Assembly (NCBI RefSeq): GCF_008477545.1
Contig: NZ_VORA01000002.1
Coordinates: forward strand, 682,001 to 746,000
Direction of reading: 5' to 3'
Origin: Roseibium aestuarii
GTDB taxonomy: Bacteria; Pseudomonadota; Alphaproteobacteria; Rhizobiales; Stappiaceae
DNA length: 64,000 nt
The position numbers and the translations under genes were made by a program. The notes under the pieces were generated by a model. That model was not told the DNA's origin and ran no database searches. It saw only the letters and a program-made list of their open reading frames with translations. This document shows, piece after piece, positions 17,803 to 26,746 of this stretch (the first letter of the stretch is position 1; every line of letters begins with the position of its first letter).

Positions 17803-18860
17803 GCACGCGCCTTGCGCAGCCGTCCGACAATGCCGGTCGGGAAGAAATAGACGGAGAGGATGAAGAGCACGCCGAGCCACAGCAGCCAGCGGTCGGCGGC
17901 AATCAGGTCCGATACCACCGGCACTGCGCTGATGGCGCTGGATGCGGCACCCATCAGACCTTGCAGATAGGTCTGCGCCAGGATGAAGAGGGTCGCCCCC
18001 AGCACCGCGCCATACATGGTTCCCATGCCGCCGATCACCACCATCAGCAGGATGTCGATCATGATCTCCATGGAGAGCGTCGTGGCGGGTCCCGTGTAGC
18101 GGAGCCAGACGGCCAGCAGCGATCCGGCAAGGGCGGCGACCACCGCCGACATGACCGTGGCGGTGGTGCGGTACCAGACCACCCGGTAACCGATGGCCTC
18201 GGCGCGGAAGTCATTGTCGCGCACGGCCTGCAGCGTCCGGCCGAAGGGCGAATTGACCACCCTGAGCAGCATCAGGAAGAGACAGAGCGCCACCGTGAAG
18301 ACCAGATAGTAGGACAGCACCTTGCCGTTGACGCTGGTCCCGAAGATCTTCGCCGAAAACAGCTTGAAGGCCGGTGTCAGCTCTCTCGGGATCTTGTAGT
18401 TGAGCCCGTCCTCGCCGCCGGTCAGCCAGGACATCTGCGACACCAGCACGGCGAAGGCACTGGCAACCGCGAGCGTCACCATGGCAAAGAAGATTGCCTT
18501 CACCCGCAGCGAGAACAGCCCGATGGCCAGCGCGAAGAGCGCGGCAACCAACGCCCCCGCCGCGCTGCCCCAGACAATCGACAGGAAACTCGGCCCCGTG
18601 GAGGAAAGCGCCAGCGCGGTGCCATAGGCACCGATGCCGAAGAACATGGTGTGGGCGAAGGAGACGATGCCGGCATAGCCGAGCAGCAGGTCGTAGCTCG
18701 CCACCAGCACGATGAAGATGCAGATGCGGGCTGCCGTCTCCAGCGACTTGGTGCCCGGCAGCAGGAAGGGGGCGAAGGCGAGCGTCAGCAGGATGACCAG
18801 CAGCAGGGCGGTGAGAACCGGGCTGCGTGGCGTGTCGCCGGAGAGAAGTCGTTTCAGCAT
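17799..18860 (-). CDS. branched-chain amino acid-type ABC permease, LivM-like
   Basis: 353 residues with about ten hydrophobic helices. The motif GYAGIVSFAHTMFFGIGAYG and the late IGGMGTMYGAVLGATLF are typical of LivM. GGAGAGAGAC precedes the ATG. Liv-type importers in such settings usually carry aromatic or alicyclic acids or amides rather than leucine. It forms the channel with the LivH-like protein encoded upstream. Confidence 0.9.
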   Translation of the reverse strand: MLKRLLSGDTPRSPVLTALLLVILLTLAFAPFLLPGTKSLETAARICIFIVLVASYDLLLGYAGIVSFAHTMFFGIGAYGTALALSSTGPSFLSIVWGSAAGALVAALFALAIGLFSLRVKAIFFAMVTLAVASAFAVLVSQMSWLTGGEDGLNYKIPRELTPAFKLFSAKIFGTSVNGKVLSYYLVFTVALCLFLMLLRVVNSPFGRTLQAVRDNDFRAEAIGYRVVWYRTTATVMSAVVAALAGSLLAVWLRYTGPATTLSMEIMIDILLMVVIGGMGTMYGAVLGATLFILAQTYLQGLMGAASSAISAVPVVSDLIAADRWLLWLGVLFILSVYFFPTGIVGRLRKARA

Positions 18861-18870
18861 GTCTCTCTCC

Positions 18871-19899
18871 TCACTTCGCCTTGACCACGGGATAAAGTCC
18901 TTGCGGCCGCCACATGAGAATGACCACCATCAGCCCGATGGTGGAGACCAGCGCCACCTTGGGCTCGAGGAAGGCCGTGTAATTGGACAGGAGCCCGACG
19001 AGCAGCGCGCCGATGAAGCAGCCCTCCACCGAACCGAGCCCGCCGATGATGACCACGATGAACACCAGCACCATGATGTCGGAGCCCATGTGCGCGGTGA
19101 TCGTCTCCTGATAGAGCCCCCACATGACGCCGCCGAGACCGGCCAGCGCGGAGCCTGCCATGAAGACCAGCAGGAACAGCCGCTTCACCCGGTAGCCCAG
19201 CGCCTCGACCATCTCGCTGTTCTCGACGCCTGCGCGCACCAGCAGGCCGATCCGCGTCGACCGCAGGATGTGGCGCATGACCAGGAACAGCACGAGGCCG
19301 ATGCCCACTGCGACCAGCCGGTATTTTTCGATGGCCGCGTTGCCGAGCAGGATCGAGCCCTGCAGGCTCTGCGGCCGGGCAACGTGGATCGCGTCCGGAC
19401 CCCAGAACACGTAGATGAGCTGCTGGGCAACGATGAGCCCGCCCATGGTCACCAGGATCTGTTTCAGATGCTGTCCATAGACCGGCATCACGATCACGCG
19501 CTCGAAGGCATATCCCATCAGTCCGGTCACCGTCATGGCCACGAGGATGGCCACAAGGACGGCGGCAAGATTGAGGAAGACACTGGGGGCGGATGCCCAG
19601 CCACCGAGCCAGATCAGGATGGAGAAGCCAACGAAGGCGCCGACGGACACGAAGGCACCGTGACCGAAGTTGATCACGTCCATCAACCCGAAGACCACGG
19701 TCAGCCCGGAGGCCATGATGAACACCATCAGCCCCATCGCGACCCCTGCGACCGTCAGGGTCAGCCAGGTCGAGGGATTGCCGATTGCCAGCAGTCCGGC
19801 GAGGGCCAACGCCGGCACCAAGAGCAGGGGCGCCTTGTCGGCCAGTCGGTCGGAAAGGGAGACCTTCTCGATCCTCGGCTTGATTGCACTACCGCTCAT
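18871..19899 (-). CDS. branched-chain amino acid-type ABC permease, LivH-like
   Basis: 342 residues, polytopic. VVFGLMDVINFGHGAFVSVGAF and the late VVIIGGLGSVEGCFIGALLVG are LivH hallmarks. It has an N-terminal extension of about 35 residues that includes an extra hydrophobic helix. The ATG overlaps the ATPase gene upstream by ATGA; the LivM-like gene follows after 10 bp. Confidence 0.9.
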   Translation of the reverse strand: MSGSAIKPRIEKVSLSDRLADKAPLLLVPALALAGLLAIGNPSTWLTLTVAGVAMGLMVFIMASGLTVVFGLMDVINFGHGAFVSVGAFVGFSILIWLGGWASAPSVFLNLAAVLVAILVAMTVTGLMGYAFERVIVMPVYGQHLKQILVTMGGLIVAQQLIYVFWGPDAIHVARPQSLQGSILLGNAAIEKYRLVAVGIGLVLFLVMRHILRSTRIGLLVRAGVENSEMVEALGYRVKRLFLLVFMAGSALAGLGGVMWGLYQETITAHMGSDIMVLVFIVVIIGGLGSVEGCFIGALLVGLLSNYTAFLEPKVALVSTIGLMVVILMWRPQGLYPVVKAK

Positions 19900-20621
19900 T
19901 GATGCGCCTCCAGGCTCAGGCCCATCAACCGCTCCTGCAGGTCGACGTCGGCCACAAGCTCCGCCATGTCGCCCGCATGGACGATATGCCCGTCATCCAT
20001 GATGGCCACCGTGTCGCCGATGCTGGAGGCCATGGCGAAGTTCTGTTCCACCAGCAGGATGGTGGTCTCGGTTTCCTTGAGCTGGCGCAGGGCATCGGTC
20101 ATCGACTTGATGATGGCCGGCGCCAAACCCTTGGTCGGTTCGTCGATCAGGATGAGCTGACGCGGCTCGATGATGGCCCGCGACACGGCGAGCATCTGCT
20201 TCTGGCCGCCGGAAAGCGTGCCGGCCGAGGAGTTCCAGAAGGTGCCGATCGGCGGAAACAGGTCCTGGATCCAGGCGAGACGCTTCGGGTCCATTCCGCC
20301 GCGGCTGGCGGCCAGGGTCATGTTTTCAGCCACCGTCAGATCGGTGAAGATGCCCATGTTTTCAGGCACGAAGGCAATGCCGCTGCGCGAAATCGACGGC
20401 GTGTCGAGCCGGGTGATCTCGCGGCCGCCAAAGCTGATGCGGCCGCGGCTTGCGGTCCACAGGCCCATGACGGTGCGCAGGGTGGTCGACTTGCCGGCGC
20501 CATTGCGGCCCAGCAGCACGGACACGCCCCCCTCAGGCACGACGAGATCCACCCCTTGCAGGATGTGATAGGGCCCGATGTGGGTGTGGACGCCCTCGAG
20601 CGTCAGAAGGGGCGTGGTCAT
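19896..20621 (-). CDS. Liv-type ABC ATPase, LivF-like
   Basis: 241 residues. Walker A GRNGAGKST, signature LSGGQKQML, Walker B LILIDEPTKGL, H-loop LLVEQNF. The short length without a LivG-type helical insert identifies it as the LivF partner. Its ATG overlaps the LivG-like gene by ATGA. Confidence 0.92.
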   Translation of the reverse strand: MTTPLLTLEGVHTHIGPYHILQGVDLVVPEGGVSVLLGRNGAGKSTTLRTVMGLWTASRGRISFGGREITRLDTPSISRSGIAFVPENMGIFTDLTVAENMTLAASRGGMDPKRLAWIQDLFPPIGTFWNSSAGTLSGGQKQMLAVSRAIIEPRQLILIDEPTKGLAPAIIKSMTDALRQLKETETTILLVEQNFAMASSIGDTVAIMDDGHIVHAGDMAELVADVDLQERLMGLSLEAHQ

Positions 20622-21391
20622 TGGGCGGCCTCCGGCACCTTGCCGAGATAGGCTTCCTGAACGATCGGCATGGCGATCACGGCGGCAGGTTCGCCTTCGG
20701 CAACGAGCGCCCCGTTGTGCAGGACGATGATCCGGTCGGCGAGCGAGCGGATGACGTCCATCTTGTGTTCCACCAGCAGGATGGTGCGGTCCATGTCCTG
20801 TTTCAGGGTCCTGATCAGGTCGAGGATGACCGGAACTTCGTCGACGCTCATGCCGGCGGTCGGCTCGTCGAACATCAGCACCTGCGGCCCGAGCGCGATC
20901 AGCAGCGCCACTTCGAGCTTGCGCTGGTCGCCGTGGGACAGGGCGGAAACGATCCGGTCCCCGTCGTCCAGCAGGCGCACCTCGGCGAGCACATGCTCGG
21001 CGCGCTCGATCAGCTCGATGTGGCTATCGGCCATTGAGAACATGTCGAAGCCCTTGCCGGCCTTGGCCTGGGCAACGAGCCGAACATTCTCGCGCACGCT
21101 GAGCGAGGGAAACAGGTTGGTGAGCTGGAAGGCGCGGCCGATGCCGCGCGCCGTGCGCTCGGGAACCGAAGCGCGCGTGATGTCGGCGCCATTGAGCAGC
21201 ACCTGCCCGGACGTCGCCTTGAGCTGACCCGAGATCAGATTGAAATAGGTCGTCTTGCCGGCGCCGTTCGGCCCGACGATGGCCGTCAGCGTGCCGCGCG
21301 GAAAGGCGCAGCTCACGTGATCGACCGCCACATGACCGCCGAAGCGGATGGTCACATCACGGGTTTCGAGAATGGGGTGTTCTGTGGTCAC
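20618..21391 (-). CDS. Liv-type ABC ATPase, LivG-like
   Basis: 257 residues from GTG at 21391; no better start exists, and the open frame above it looks non-coding. Walker A GPNGAGKTT, signature LSHGDQRKLEV (a usual LivG variant of LSGGQ), Walker B VLMFDEPTAGM, H-loop LLVEHKMD. It is the first cytoplasmic component after the binding protein, 153 bp downstream of that gene, with a strong hairpin between. Confidence 0.9.
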   Translation of the reverse strand: MTTEHPILETRDVTIRFGGHVAVDHVSCAFPRGTLTAIVGPNGAGKTTYFNLISGQLKATSGQVLLNGADITRASVPERTARGIGRAFQLTNLFPSLSVRENVRLVAQAKAGKGFDMFSMADSHIELIERAEHVLAEVRLLDDGDRIVSALSHGDQRKLEVALLIALGPQVLMFDEPTAGMSVDEVPVILDLIRTLKQDMDRTILLVEHKMDVIRSLADRIIVLHNGALVAEGEPAAVIAMPIVQEAYLGKVPEAAQ

Positions 21392-21512
21392 GTCCGGATC
21401 CAGACAGGGTCGCGAGGGGGCGTACGGGCGCGGCGCAGCAGGCAGGCCTTCGCAAAGAGCGCAAAGGGCAGGCCCTGAAGGACAGCGCCAGGAGGACAGC
21501 ACCTGGAAGACG

Positions 21513-21535
21513 GCGGCGGCCGGAGTGGCCGCCGC
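21513..21535 (-). promoter_or_regulatory. intercistronic hairpin after the binding-protein gene
   Basis: GCGGCGGCC pairs with GGCCGCCGC, a perfect 9-bp stem with a 5-nt loop, 10 nt past the end of the binding-protein gene. No T-run on the minus strand. Same placement as the hairpins at 8440 and 42601. Confidence 0.5.
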
Positions 21536-21544
21536 GGCCTGGGG

Positions 21545-22744
21545 TCACTTGTTACGAACGGGGATGTTCATGTCCTCGATCTTCAGCTCGCGGACGAGTT
21601 CCGGAATGCCCCACTCGACATTCGGGTCGACCCGGATTTTGAAGTGGTACATGGACTGCAGCGCCTGGTGATCTTCCTTGCGGAACACCATCTTGCCCTT
21701 CGGCGTCTCGAACTCCATGCCTTCCATGGCCGCGATCAGGGCTTCCGTATCCGTGGAGCCGGCCTTGCGCAGTGCATCGACAATCGCGATCCCGGCGGAC
21801 ATGCCGCCTGCGGTGAAGAAGTCCGGCGGAGTGCCGAAGCGCTTCTGGTGCTCGCTCACGAGCCAGTCGTTCACCGGGTTCTTCGGAATGTCGTAGTAAT
21901 AGTAGGTGGCGCCTTCCATGCCCGGCAGGGACTTGTAGGCCTTCATGGCCGCCAGAATGTTGCCGCCGGTAGAGATCTCGATGCCGAAGCGCTGGGGCTC
22001 CATGGCCTGGATCTTGCCGATCGGGTTGTTGCCGCCGGCCCAGATCACGAAGAGGAACTTGCGGCCCGGCTTGTCCTTGAGCGCGTCGAAGATGCGCTGT
22101 GCGGCAGCGGTGAAGTCCTGGGTATCGGTCGGTGCATATTCCTCAAAGGCCAGTTCGGCACCCGTACCGGCAAGCGCTTCCTTGAAGGCGGCGACGCCGT
22201 CATGGCCGAAGGCATAGTCCTGCGCCAGCGTCGCGATGGTTACATCCTTGGCACCAAGGGCCACCGCGTTGGAAATCGCGTCTTGCGAGGAGTTACGGCC
22301 GGTGCGGAAGATGAAGCGGTTCCAGTCCGCCCCGGTGATGCTGTCGGCAACCGCCGGCTCCACCAGCAGGATCTTGCCGTATTCCTCGGCGACGGGAAGC
22401 ATGGCGAGCGCCACCCCAGAGGACACCGGACCGACCGCGATGGCCGCATCGTCATCGCCAAAGGCTTCGGCCAAGGCTGCCTTGCCGATATCCGGCTTGA
22501 GCTGCGTATCCTTCTCGATGACCACCAGCTTGTTGCCGTTGATCTCCATGGAGCCGTCGGTGGCGTATTCCAGCCCCATCATCAGCCCGGTGTGCGACTG
22601 CTTGGCATAAGCCTCCAGCGCGCCGGTCATGCCGTAGACATGCGCAATCTTGATGTCGTCGGCGACAGCAACGCCTGTGCCGGCGGACAATGTCAGCAAG
22701 CCGGCCAGAACCGAGCCGGGCAAACCCTTCCAACAGAAAGTCAT
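21545..22744 (-). CDS. Liv-type ABC transporter substrate-binding protein
   Basis: 399 residues from ATG at 22744, preceded by GGGAGGATTTCAAGT. A Sec signal of about 28 residues ends AVADD. The mature part (IKIAHVYGMTGALEAYAKQS, then VGPVSSGVALAML) is a type I periplasmic binding fold of the LivK/amide-binding class. First gene of the importer operon; the shared TetR palindrome lies about 100 bp upstream. Ligand unknown. Confidence 0.9.
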   Translation of the reverse strand: MTFCWKGLPGSVLAGLLTLSAGTGVAVADDIKIAHVYGMTGALEAYAKQSHTGLMMGLEYATDGSMEINGNKLVVIEKDTQLKPDIGKAALAEAFGDDDAAIAVGPVSSGVALAMLPVAEEYGKILLVEPAVADSITGADWNRFIFRTGRNSSQDAISNAVALGAKDVTIATLAQDYAFGHDGVAAFKEALAGTGAELAFEEYAPTDTQDFTAAAQRIFDALKDKPGRKFLFVIWAGGNNPIGKIQAMEPQRFGIEISTGGNILAAMKAYKSLPGMEGATYYYYDIPKNPVNDWLVSEHQKRFGTPPDFFTAGGMSAGIAIVDALRKAGSTDTEALIAAMEGMEFETPKGKMVFRKEDHQALQSMYHFKIRVDPNVEWGIPELVRELKIEDMNIPVRNK

Positions 22745-22840
22745 ACTTGAAATCCTCCCAAACAAGCCCGCCGGTCCGAGGACCCCTCCCCCGCACGTCT
22801 CCCGCGTGCGGTTCATGGCCAGAGCTTGGAAATATGTGAA

Positions 22841-22860
22841 ACATGAATCAGTATTCATGT
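22841..22860. promoter_or_regulatory. palindromic operator upstream of the Liv-type operon
   Basis: ACATGAATCAGTATTCATGT is a perfect inverted repeat of 8-bp arms around CAGT. It matches the palindrome at 13166-13185 in both arms. It lies about 100 bp upstream of the binding-protein ATG, a suitable place for repression by the TetR protein encoded 9.6 kb away. Confidence 0.72.
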
Positions 22861-22985
22861 CAATCGCACTGCCGCACCAGCCTCTGGGCTGGATCCGGGG
22901 TCCGGCCCCGCGCAGGCGGTCACCGCGCCGGCGGCCGCGCACGGCCGTCCGACGGCTTGAAGGTCAGTCGTGCAGGGGGACCGGC

Positions 22986-24149
22986 CTAGGCCATGCGGGC
23001 CGAGAGGGCCCTCGCGACGCCGCGAATCTCGGCGAGACCGCGCAGGCGGCCAATGAGCGGATAACCGGGATTGGTCTTGCGCTGGAGATCGTCCTTCATC
23101 GCGTGGCCATGATCGGGCCGGAAGGGCAGCGAGCGTCCTGAGGCCCGCTCGATCTCGAGGAGGGCCTGCACCACCTCGACCATGTCCACATCGCCGTCCA
23201 GATGGTCCGCCTCGTGGAAGCTGACCCCGTCGGCCTCTCGTCGGGTGGCCCGCAGGTGCACGAAATGGATGCGCTCCCCATGGGCGCGGATCATGGCCGG
23301 CAGGTCATTGTCGGCCCGCACCCCGTAGGAGCCGGTGCAGAAGGTGAAGCCATTCGCCGGACTGTCGACCATCTCGGCGATTGCCGCCATATCGTCGCGC
23401 GTCGAGACCACGCGCGGAAGACCGAAAAGCGGTCTTGGCGGGTCGTCGGGATGAATGGCAAGGACCACGCCCGCCGCCTCCGCCCGCGGAACCACAAGGC
23501 GCAGGAAGGCCGCAAGGTTGGCGCGCAATTCACGGGATCCAATGCCCCGATAGGCCTCCAGCCGCTCGCGGAAGCTGGCCAGCGAATAGCTTTCTTCCGA
23601 CCCGGGCAGACCGGCGATGACGGTCCGCGTCAGCCGGTCGCGTTCCGCGTCATCGGTCTGGGCGACGCGCTCGCCGGCGCGCGCGACGATCTCCGGCAGA
23701 TGATCCGCCGCAGCACCCGGTCGGCCCAGGATGTGCAGATCGAACATCGCCAGGTCCACCGCGTCATAGCGCAGGCAGAGCGCGCCGTTCTCAAGCTCAT
23801 GGGCAAGATCGGTTCGGGTCCAGTCGAGGACCGGCATGAAATTGTAGCAGATGGTCCGAATACCGCAGGCCGCAAGGTTCTCGAAACTCTCCGCCCAGGC
23901 CTCTGCATGGGACTGCCAGCCGGGTGCGCCGGTCTTGATGTCCTCATGCACGGGGATGCTCTCCACCACCTGCCACTCGAGGCCCGCCGCGCGGATCATC
24001 GACTGGCGCTCGAGGATCCGCTCCTTCGGCCACACGACACCATTGGGCAGGTCATGCAGGGCCGTGACAATCCCGCTCGCCCCGGTCTGGCGGATATCCG
24101 CAAGCGTCACCGGATCATTGGGGCCGAACCAGCGCCACGTTTCCTTCAT
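22986..24149 (-). CDS. uxuA: mannonate dehydratase
   Basis: 387 residues from ATG at 24149, after GGGAGAGTG. It begins MKETWRWFGPNDPVTLADIRQTGA and contains IVTALHDLPNGVVW, CYNFMPVLDWTRTDL, AIHPDDPPRPLFGLPRVVS, FCTGSYG, HFVHLR and FRPDHGHAM, all UxuA signatures with the metal-binding His/Cys/Asp set. It converts D-mannonate to 2-keto-3-deoxygluconate in hexuronate catabolism. No uxaC or uxuB is visible here; they must lie elsewhere. Confidence 0.94.
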   Translation of the reverse strand: MKETWRWFGPNDPVTLADIRQTGASGIVTALHDLPNGVVWPKERILERQSMIRAAGLEWQVVESIPVHEDIKTGAPGWQSHAEAWAESFENLAACGIRTICYNFMPVLDWTRTDLAHELENGALCLRYDAVDLAMFDLHILGRPGAAADHLPEIVARAGERVAQTDDAERDRLTRTVIAGLPGSEESYSLASFRERLEAYRGIGSRELRANLAAFLRLVVPRAEAAGVVLAIHPDDPPRPLFGLPRVVSTRDDMAAIAEMVDSPANGFTFCTGSYGVRADNDLPAMIRAHGERIHFVHLRATRREADGVSFHEADHLDGDVDMVEVVQALLEIERASGRSLPFRPDHGHAMKDDLQRKTNPGYPLIGRLRGLAEIRGVARALSARMA

Positions 24150-24201
24150 CACTCTCTCCCGCAAGGCTCGCAGGGAACCCTGTCGCATGTTTCCGCTGGG
24201 G

Positions 24202-24933
24202 TCAGCCGAGCTGGCCGATAGGTTGGAACAGGTAGCCGTCGAATTCCGGGTCTTCCACATCCGACACGTCCATGAGCGTCTCGCGGACATTCTCAAGATG
24301 CTGCCACATGGCACGGCGGGCGGCCTGAGGGTCCTTGTTCTGCAGCGCCAGAAGGATCGCCCGATGGTCGTCGAGCCAGGCCTTGCGATAGTCGCCGTCG
24401 AAAATGCGCTCATGCAGCCGCGCCCACATCGAGCTCTGTTCGCGCTTGTTCCAAAGCTCCTGAACCATGTCGACCAGCACCGAATTCTGCGTTGCCTCGG
24501 CGATCAAGCGGTGGAACATCTCGTCGCCGCTGTAGTCCGGATTGCCGGTCTCGATCCCGCGGCGCTCCACGTCCAGCGCTTCCTTCATCCGCACGATGTC
24601 GTTCTTCGTCACCATTTCGGCGGCAAAGGCGGCAATGTTGCTTTCCAGAAGCTGGCGCGCCTGCAGCAGCTCAAAGGGACCGATGTCATCGCGAAGAGGC
24701 GGCGCTTTGTCATCCGGACTGGAACGCAGATAGACCCCGGAGCCCTGCCGCACTTCCACCAGCCCCTCGATTTCCAGCATGATCAGGGCTTCGCGGACGA
24801 GGGAGCGGGAAACGCCCAGCTCCTCGGAAACCTGCCGTTCGGCCATGAGGCGCTCACCCTGTTTCATACCACGTGCCCGAATGAGCTGACGAAGCTCATG
24901 CGCAACATCCTGGTATCGACGGGAGGTGGTCAT
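24202..24933 (-). CDS. GntR-family (FadR/FCD) regulator of hexuronate genes, UxuR-like
   Basis: 243 residues. N-terminal winged helix (YQDVAHELRQLIRARGMKQGERL, then ELGVSRSLVREALIMLEIEGLVEVRQGSGVYL) and a C-terminal FCD domain with DEMFHRLIAEAT and DDHRAILLALQNKDPQAARRAMWQHLENV. It lies between uxuA and the glucuronidase gene, overlapping the latter by ATGA. The UxuR-like palindrome at 27868-27883 is its likely target; glucuronate or fructuronate would be the expected inducer. Confidence 0.87.
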   Translation of the reverse strand: MTTSRRYQDVAHELRQLIRARGMKQGERLMAERQVSEELGVSRSLVREALIMLEIEGLVEVRQGSGVYLRSSPDDKAPPLRDDIGPFELLQARQLLESNIAAFAAEMVTKNDIVRMKEALDVERRGIETGNPDYSGDEMFHRLIAEATQNSVLVDMVQELWNKREQSSMWARLHERIFDGDYRKAWLDDHRAILLALQNKDPQAARRAMWQHLENVRETLMDVSDVEDPEFDGYLFQPIGQLG

Positions 24934-26720
24934 GCGATGTCGTCCTTGGCTTTCAACCCTTCGTAAAATGCACGGAGCACCTCGAAGGCCGGCTTCCTTG
25001 TTGTCTTGTCCGCGCCGATCAGACCCTTCCGGTTGAACCCGCGCTGGAACACATTCTGGCGGCGCTCGACCCGGAAATCATAGAGGATCCACGGCGAGAT
25101 ACCCCGAATATAAGATAGACGGCTAAGGGTTTCGATCTGCTTCTCGTAGACCTCCCGCTGATACGAGATGCTGAACAGCCCCTTTTCCGGTCCGTGGACC
25201 GTGTGATCGCCATCCGCGCCGGTCTCGGAAATCACCACCGGCCGGTCGGGATCGGAATTGCGGCCAATCTCGATCAGCTCGTCGAAATTCTCCTCGTACC
25301 AGCCGTAATACTCATTGAGGCCGATGACGTCGATATGCCGGGCCAGCCTGTCCTCGATCTTCAGCCGGGCGTGGTTCACCAGACAGGCCGCCGAGATCAG
25401 ACGGGTCGGATCTTCCTCACGAGCGACATCCGTCAGCCCGCGCATGAAGTCCAGCCGCGCGTCTGTGTCGGGATTCTCGTTGCCGATGGACCAGATGATG
25501 ACGCTTGCCCGGTTCCGGTCGCGCCGGATCAGCTCGCGCAGCTGGTTTTCCGCATCGCGCCGTGTCGCGGGATTGGCGAAATCGATGGCCCAGTAGACGG
25601 GAATTTCCTCCCAGAGCAGGAAGCCCAGCTCATCCGCCAGCTCGGCCGCCATCTCGTGGTGGGGATAGTGGGCCAGCCGCAGGAAGTTGCAGCCCAGATC
25701 CCGTGCATGGGCAAAGCGCTGGCGCAGGTCCGCCTCGCTCGTGCACTTGCCGCGGAGCTCATCGTCCTCATGCACGGAGATCCCGCGCAGGAACAGGGGC
25801 TGACCGTTCAGATAAAGATCCGTGCCCCGGCGCTCGATGGTGCGGAAGCCCACCCGGTCGTGAACCACGTCACCGCCGGCCTCGACGCGAATATCATAAA
25901 GCTTCGGATGGTCCGGCGCCCACAACTCGGGCGACACATCCAGATCGACCTCGCCGCGTCCGAGGTCCAGCGCAAGGCTTTCATCAACGCCCAGCTCCGC
26001 AATGACGACACGCGCCGCCTCTGACGGACCGTCGACCTCCACGGTTACCTTGACGCGGCCTTCCGACAGACGCGCGAACAGGCCCCGGATGACGGTCGCC
26101 GGCGTCTCGTAGAGCGAGACCTCCCGATAGACGCCGCCGTAGTTGAACCAGTCCGTGTTGCGCATCGGCACCCGGTCCAGGGTCCGGGTGTTGTTGACGC
26201 ACAGCATGATCCAGTTCTCGCCCGCCCGCAGCGCGTCACTCACCTCGACGCAGAAGGGCGTGGACCCGCCGTAGTGGTTCCCGATGAAAGCGCCGTTGAT
26301 GAAGACCTTGCAGTCATACTGGGCAGCACCGATGCGCAGGAAGCGCCGCCTCCCCCCGGCCAGTTCGTCAACCGTGAGAGAGCGGGTGTACCAGGCAGAA
26401 CCCTCGAAGAAATACCATTTCTCCTTCAGCATCTGCCAGCAGGAAGGAACCGGCACCGTCTCGCCCTGATAGGGATCATAGTCCCAGGGTTCGATCCGGT
26501 CTTCCGGCGCTTCCGGCAGCATGGAGAACCATTTCTGCCGGAGACCGGTATCGAGCAGATCGACACAGAAGTTCCAGTCGCCGTCCAGGGAGAGGCCTTG
26601 CCTCCCCCTGGTGAAGATCAGCGTCTCTGCATTCAGGTTCTGCAGGTTGAAAGGACGGTCATAGTCCTCGTCGTGCAGACACTGAAGGGCATTTTCTGCG
26701 AGATCCGATCGTTCGAGCAT
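24930..26720 (-). CDS. uidA: beta-glucuronidase (GH2)
   Basis: 596 residues, close to E. coli UidA (603). GH2 sugar-binding and immunoglobulin-like domains come first, then the TIM barrel. Acid/base E415 is in WSIGNENPD, nucleophile E499 in VVISETGADG. The NxK motif that binds the uronate carboxylate is present (FNRKG, N563/K565), which separates glucuronidase from galactosidase. NEYYGWYEENFDEL also matches the UidA type. There is no signal peptide, so it hydrolyses imported glucuronosides in the cytoplasm. Confidence 0.9.
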   Translation of the reverse strand: MLERSDLAENALQCLHDEDYDRPFNLQNLNAETLIFTRGRQGLSLDGDWNFCVDLLDTGLRQKWFSMLPEAPEDRIEPWDYDPYQGETVPVPSCWQMLKEKWYFFEGSAWYTRSLTVDELAGGRRRFLRIGAAQYDCKVFINGAFIGNHYGGSTPFCVEVSDALRAGENWIMLCVNNTRTLDRVPMRNTDWFNYGGVYREVSLYETPATVIRGLFARLSEGRVKVTVEVDGPSEAARVVIAELGVDESLALDLGRGEVDLDVSPELWAPDHPKLYDIRVEAGGDVVHDRVGFRTIERRGTDLYLNGQPLFLRGISVHEDDELRGKCTSEADLRQRFAHARDLGCNFLRLAHYPHHEMAAELADELGFLLWEEIPVYWAIDFANPATRRDAENQLRELIRRDRNRASVIIWSIGNENPDTDARLDFMRGLTDVAREEDPTRLISAACLVNHARLKIEDRLARHIDVIGLNEYYGWYEENFDELIEIGRNSDPDRPVVISETGADGDHTVHGPEKGLFSISYQREVYEKQIETLSRLSYIRGISPWILYDFRVERRQNVFQRGFNRKGLIGADKTTRKPAFEVLRAFYEGLKAKDDIA

Positions 26721-26746
26721 GTGCCGGTTCCTTGGGTTTTCCGACC

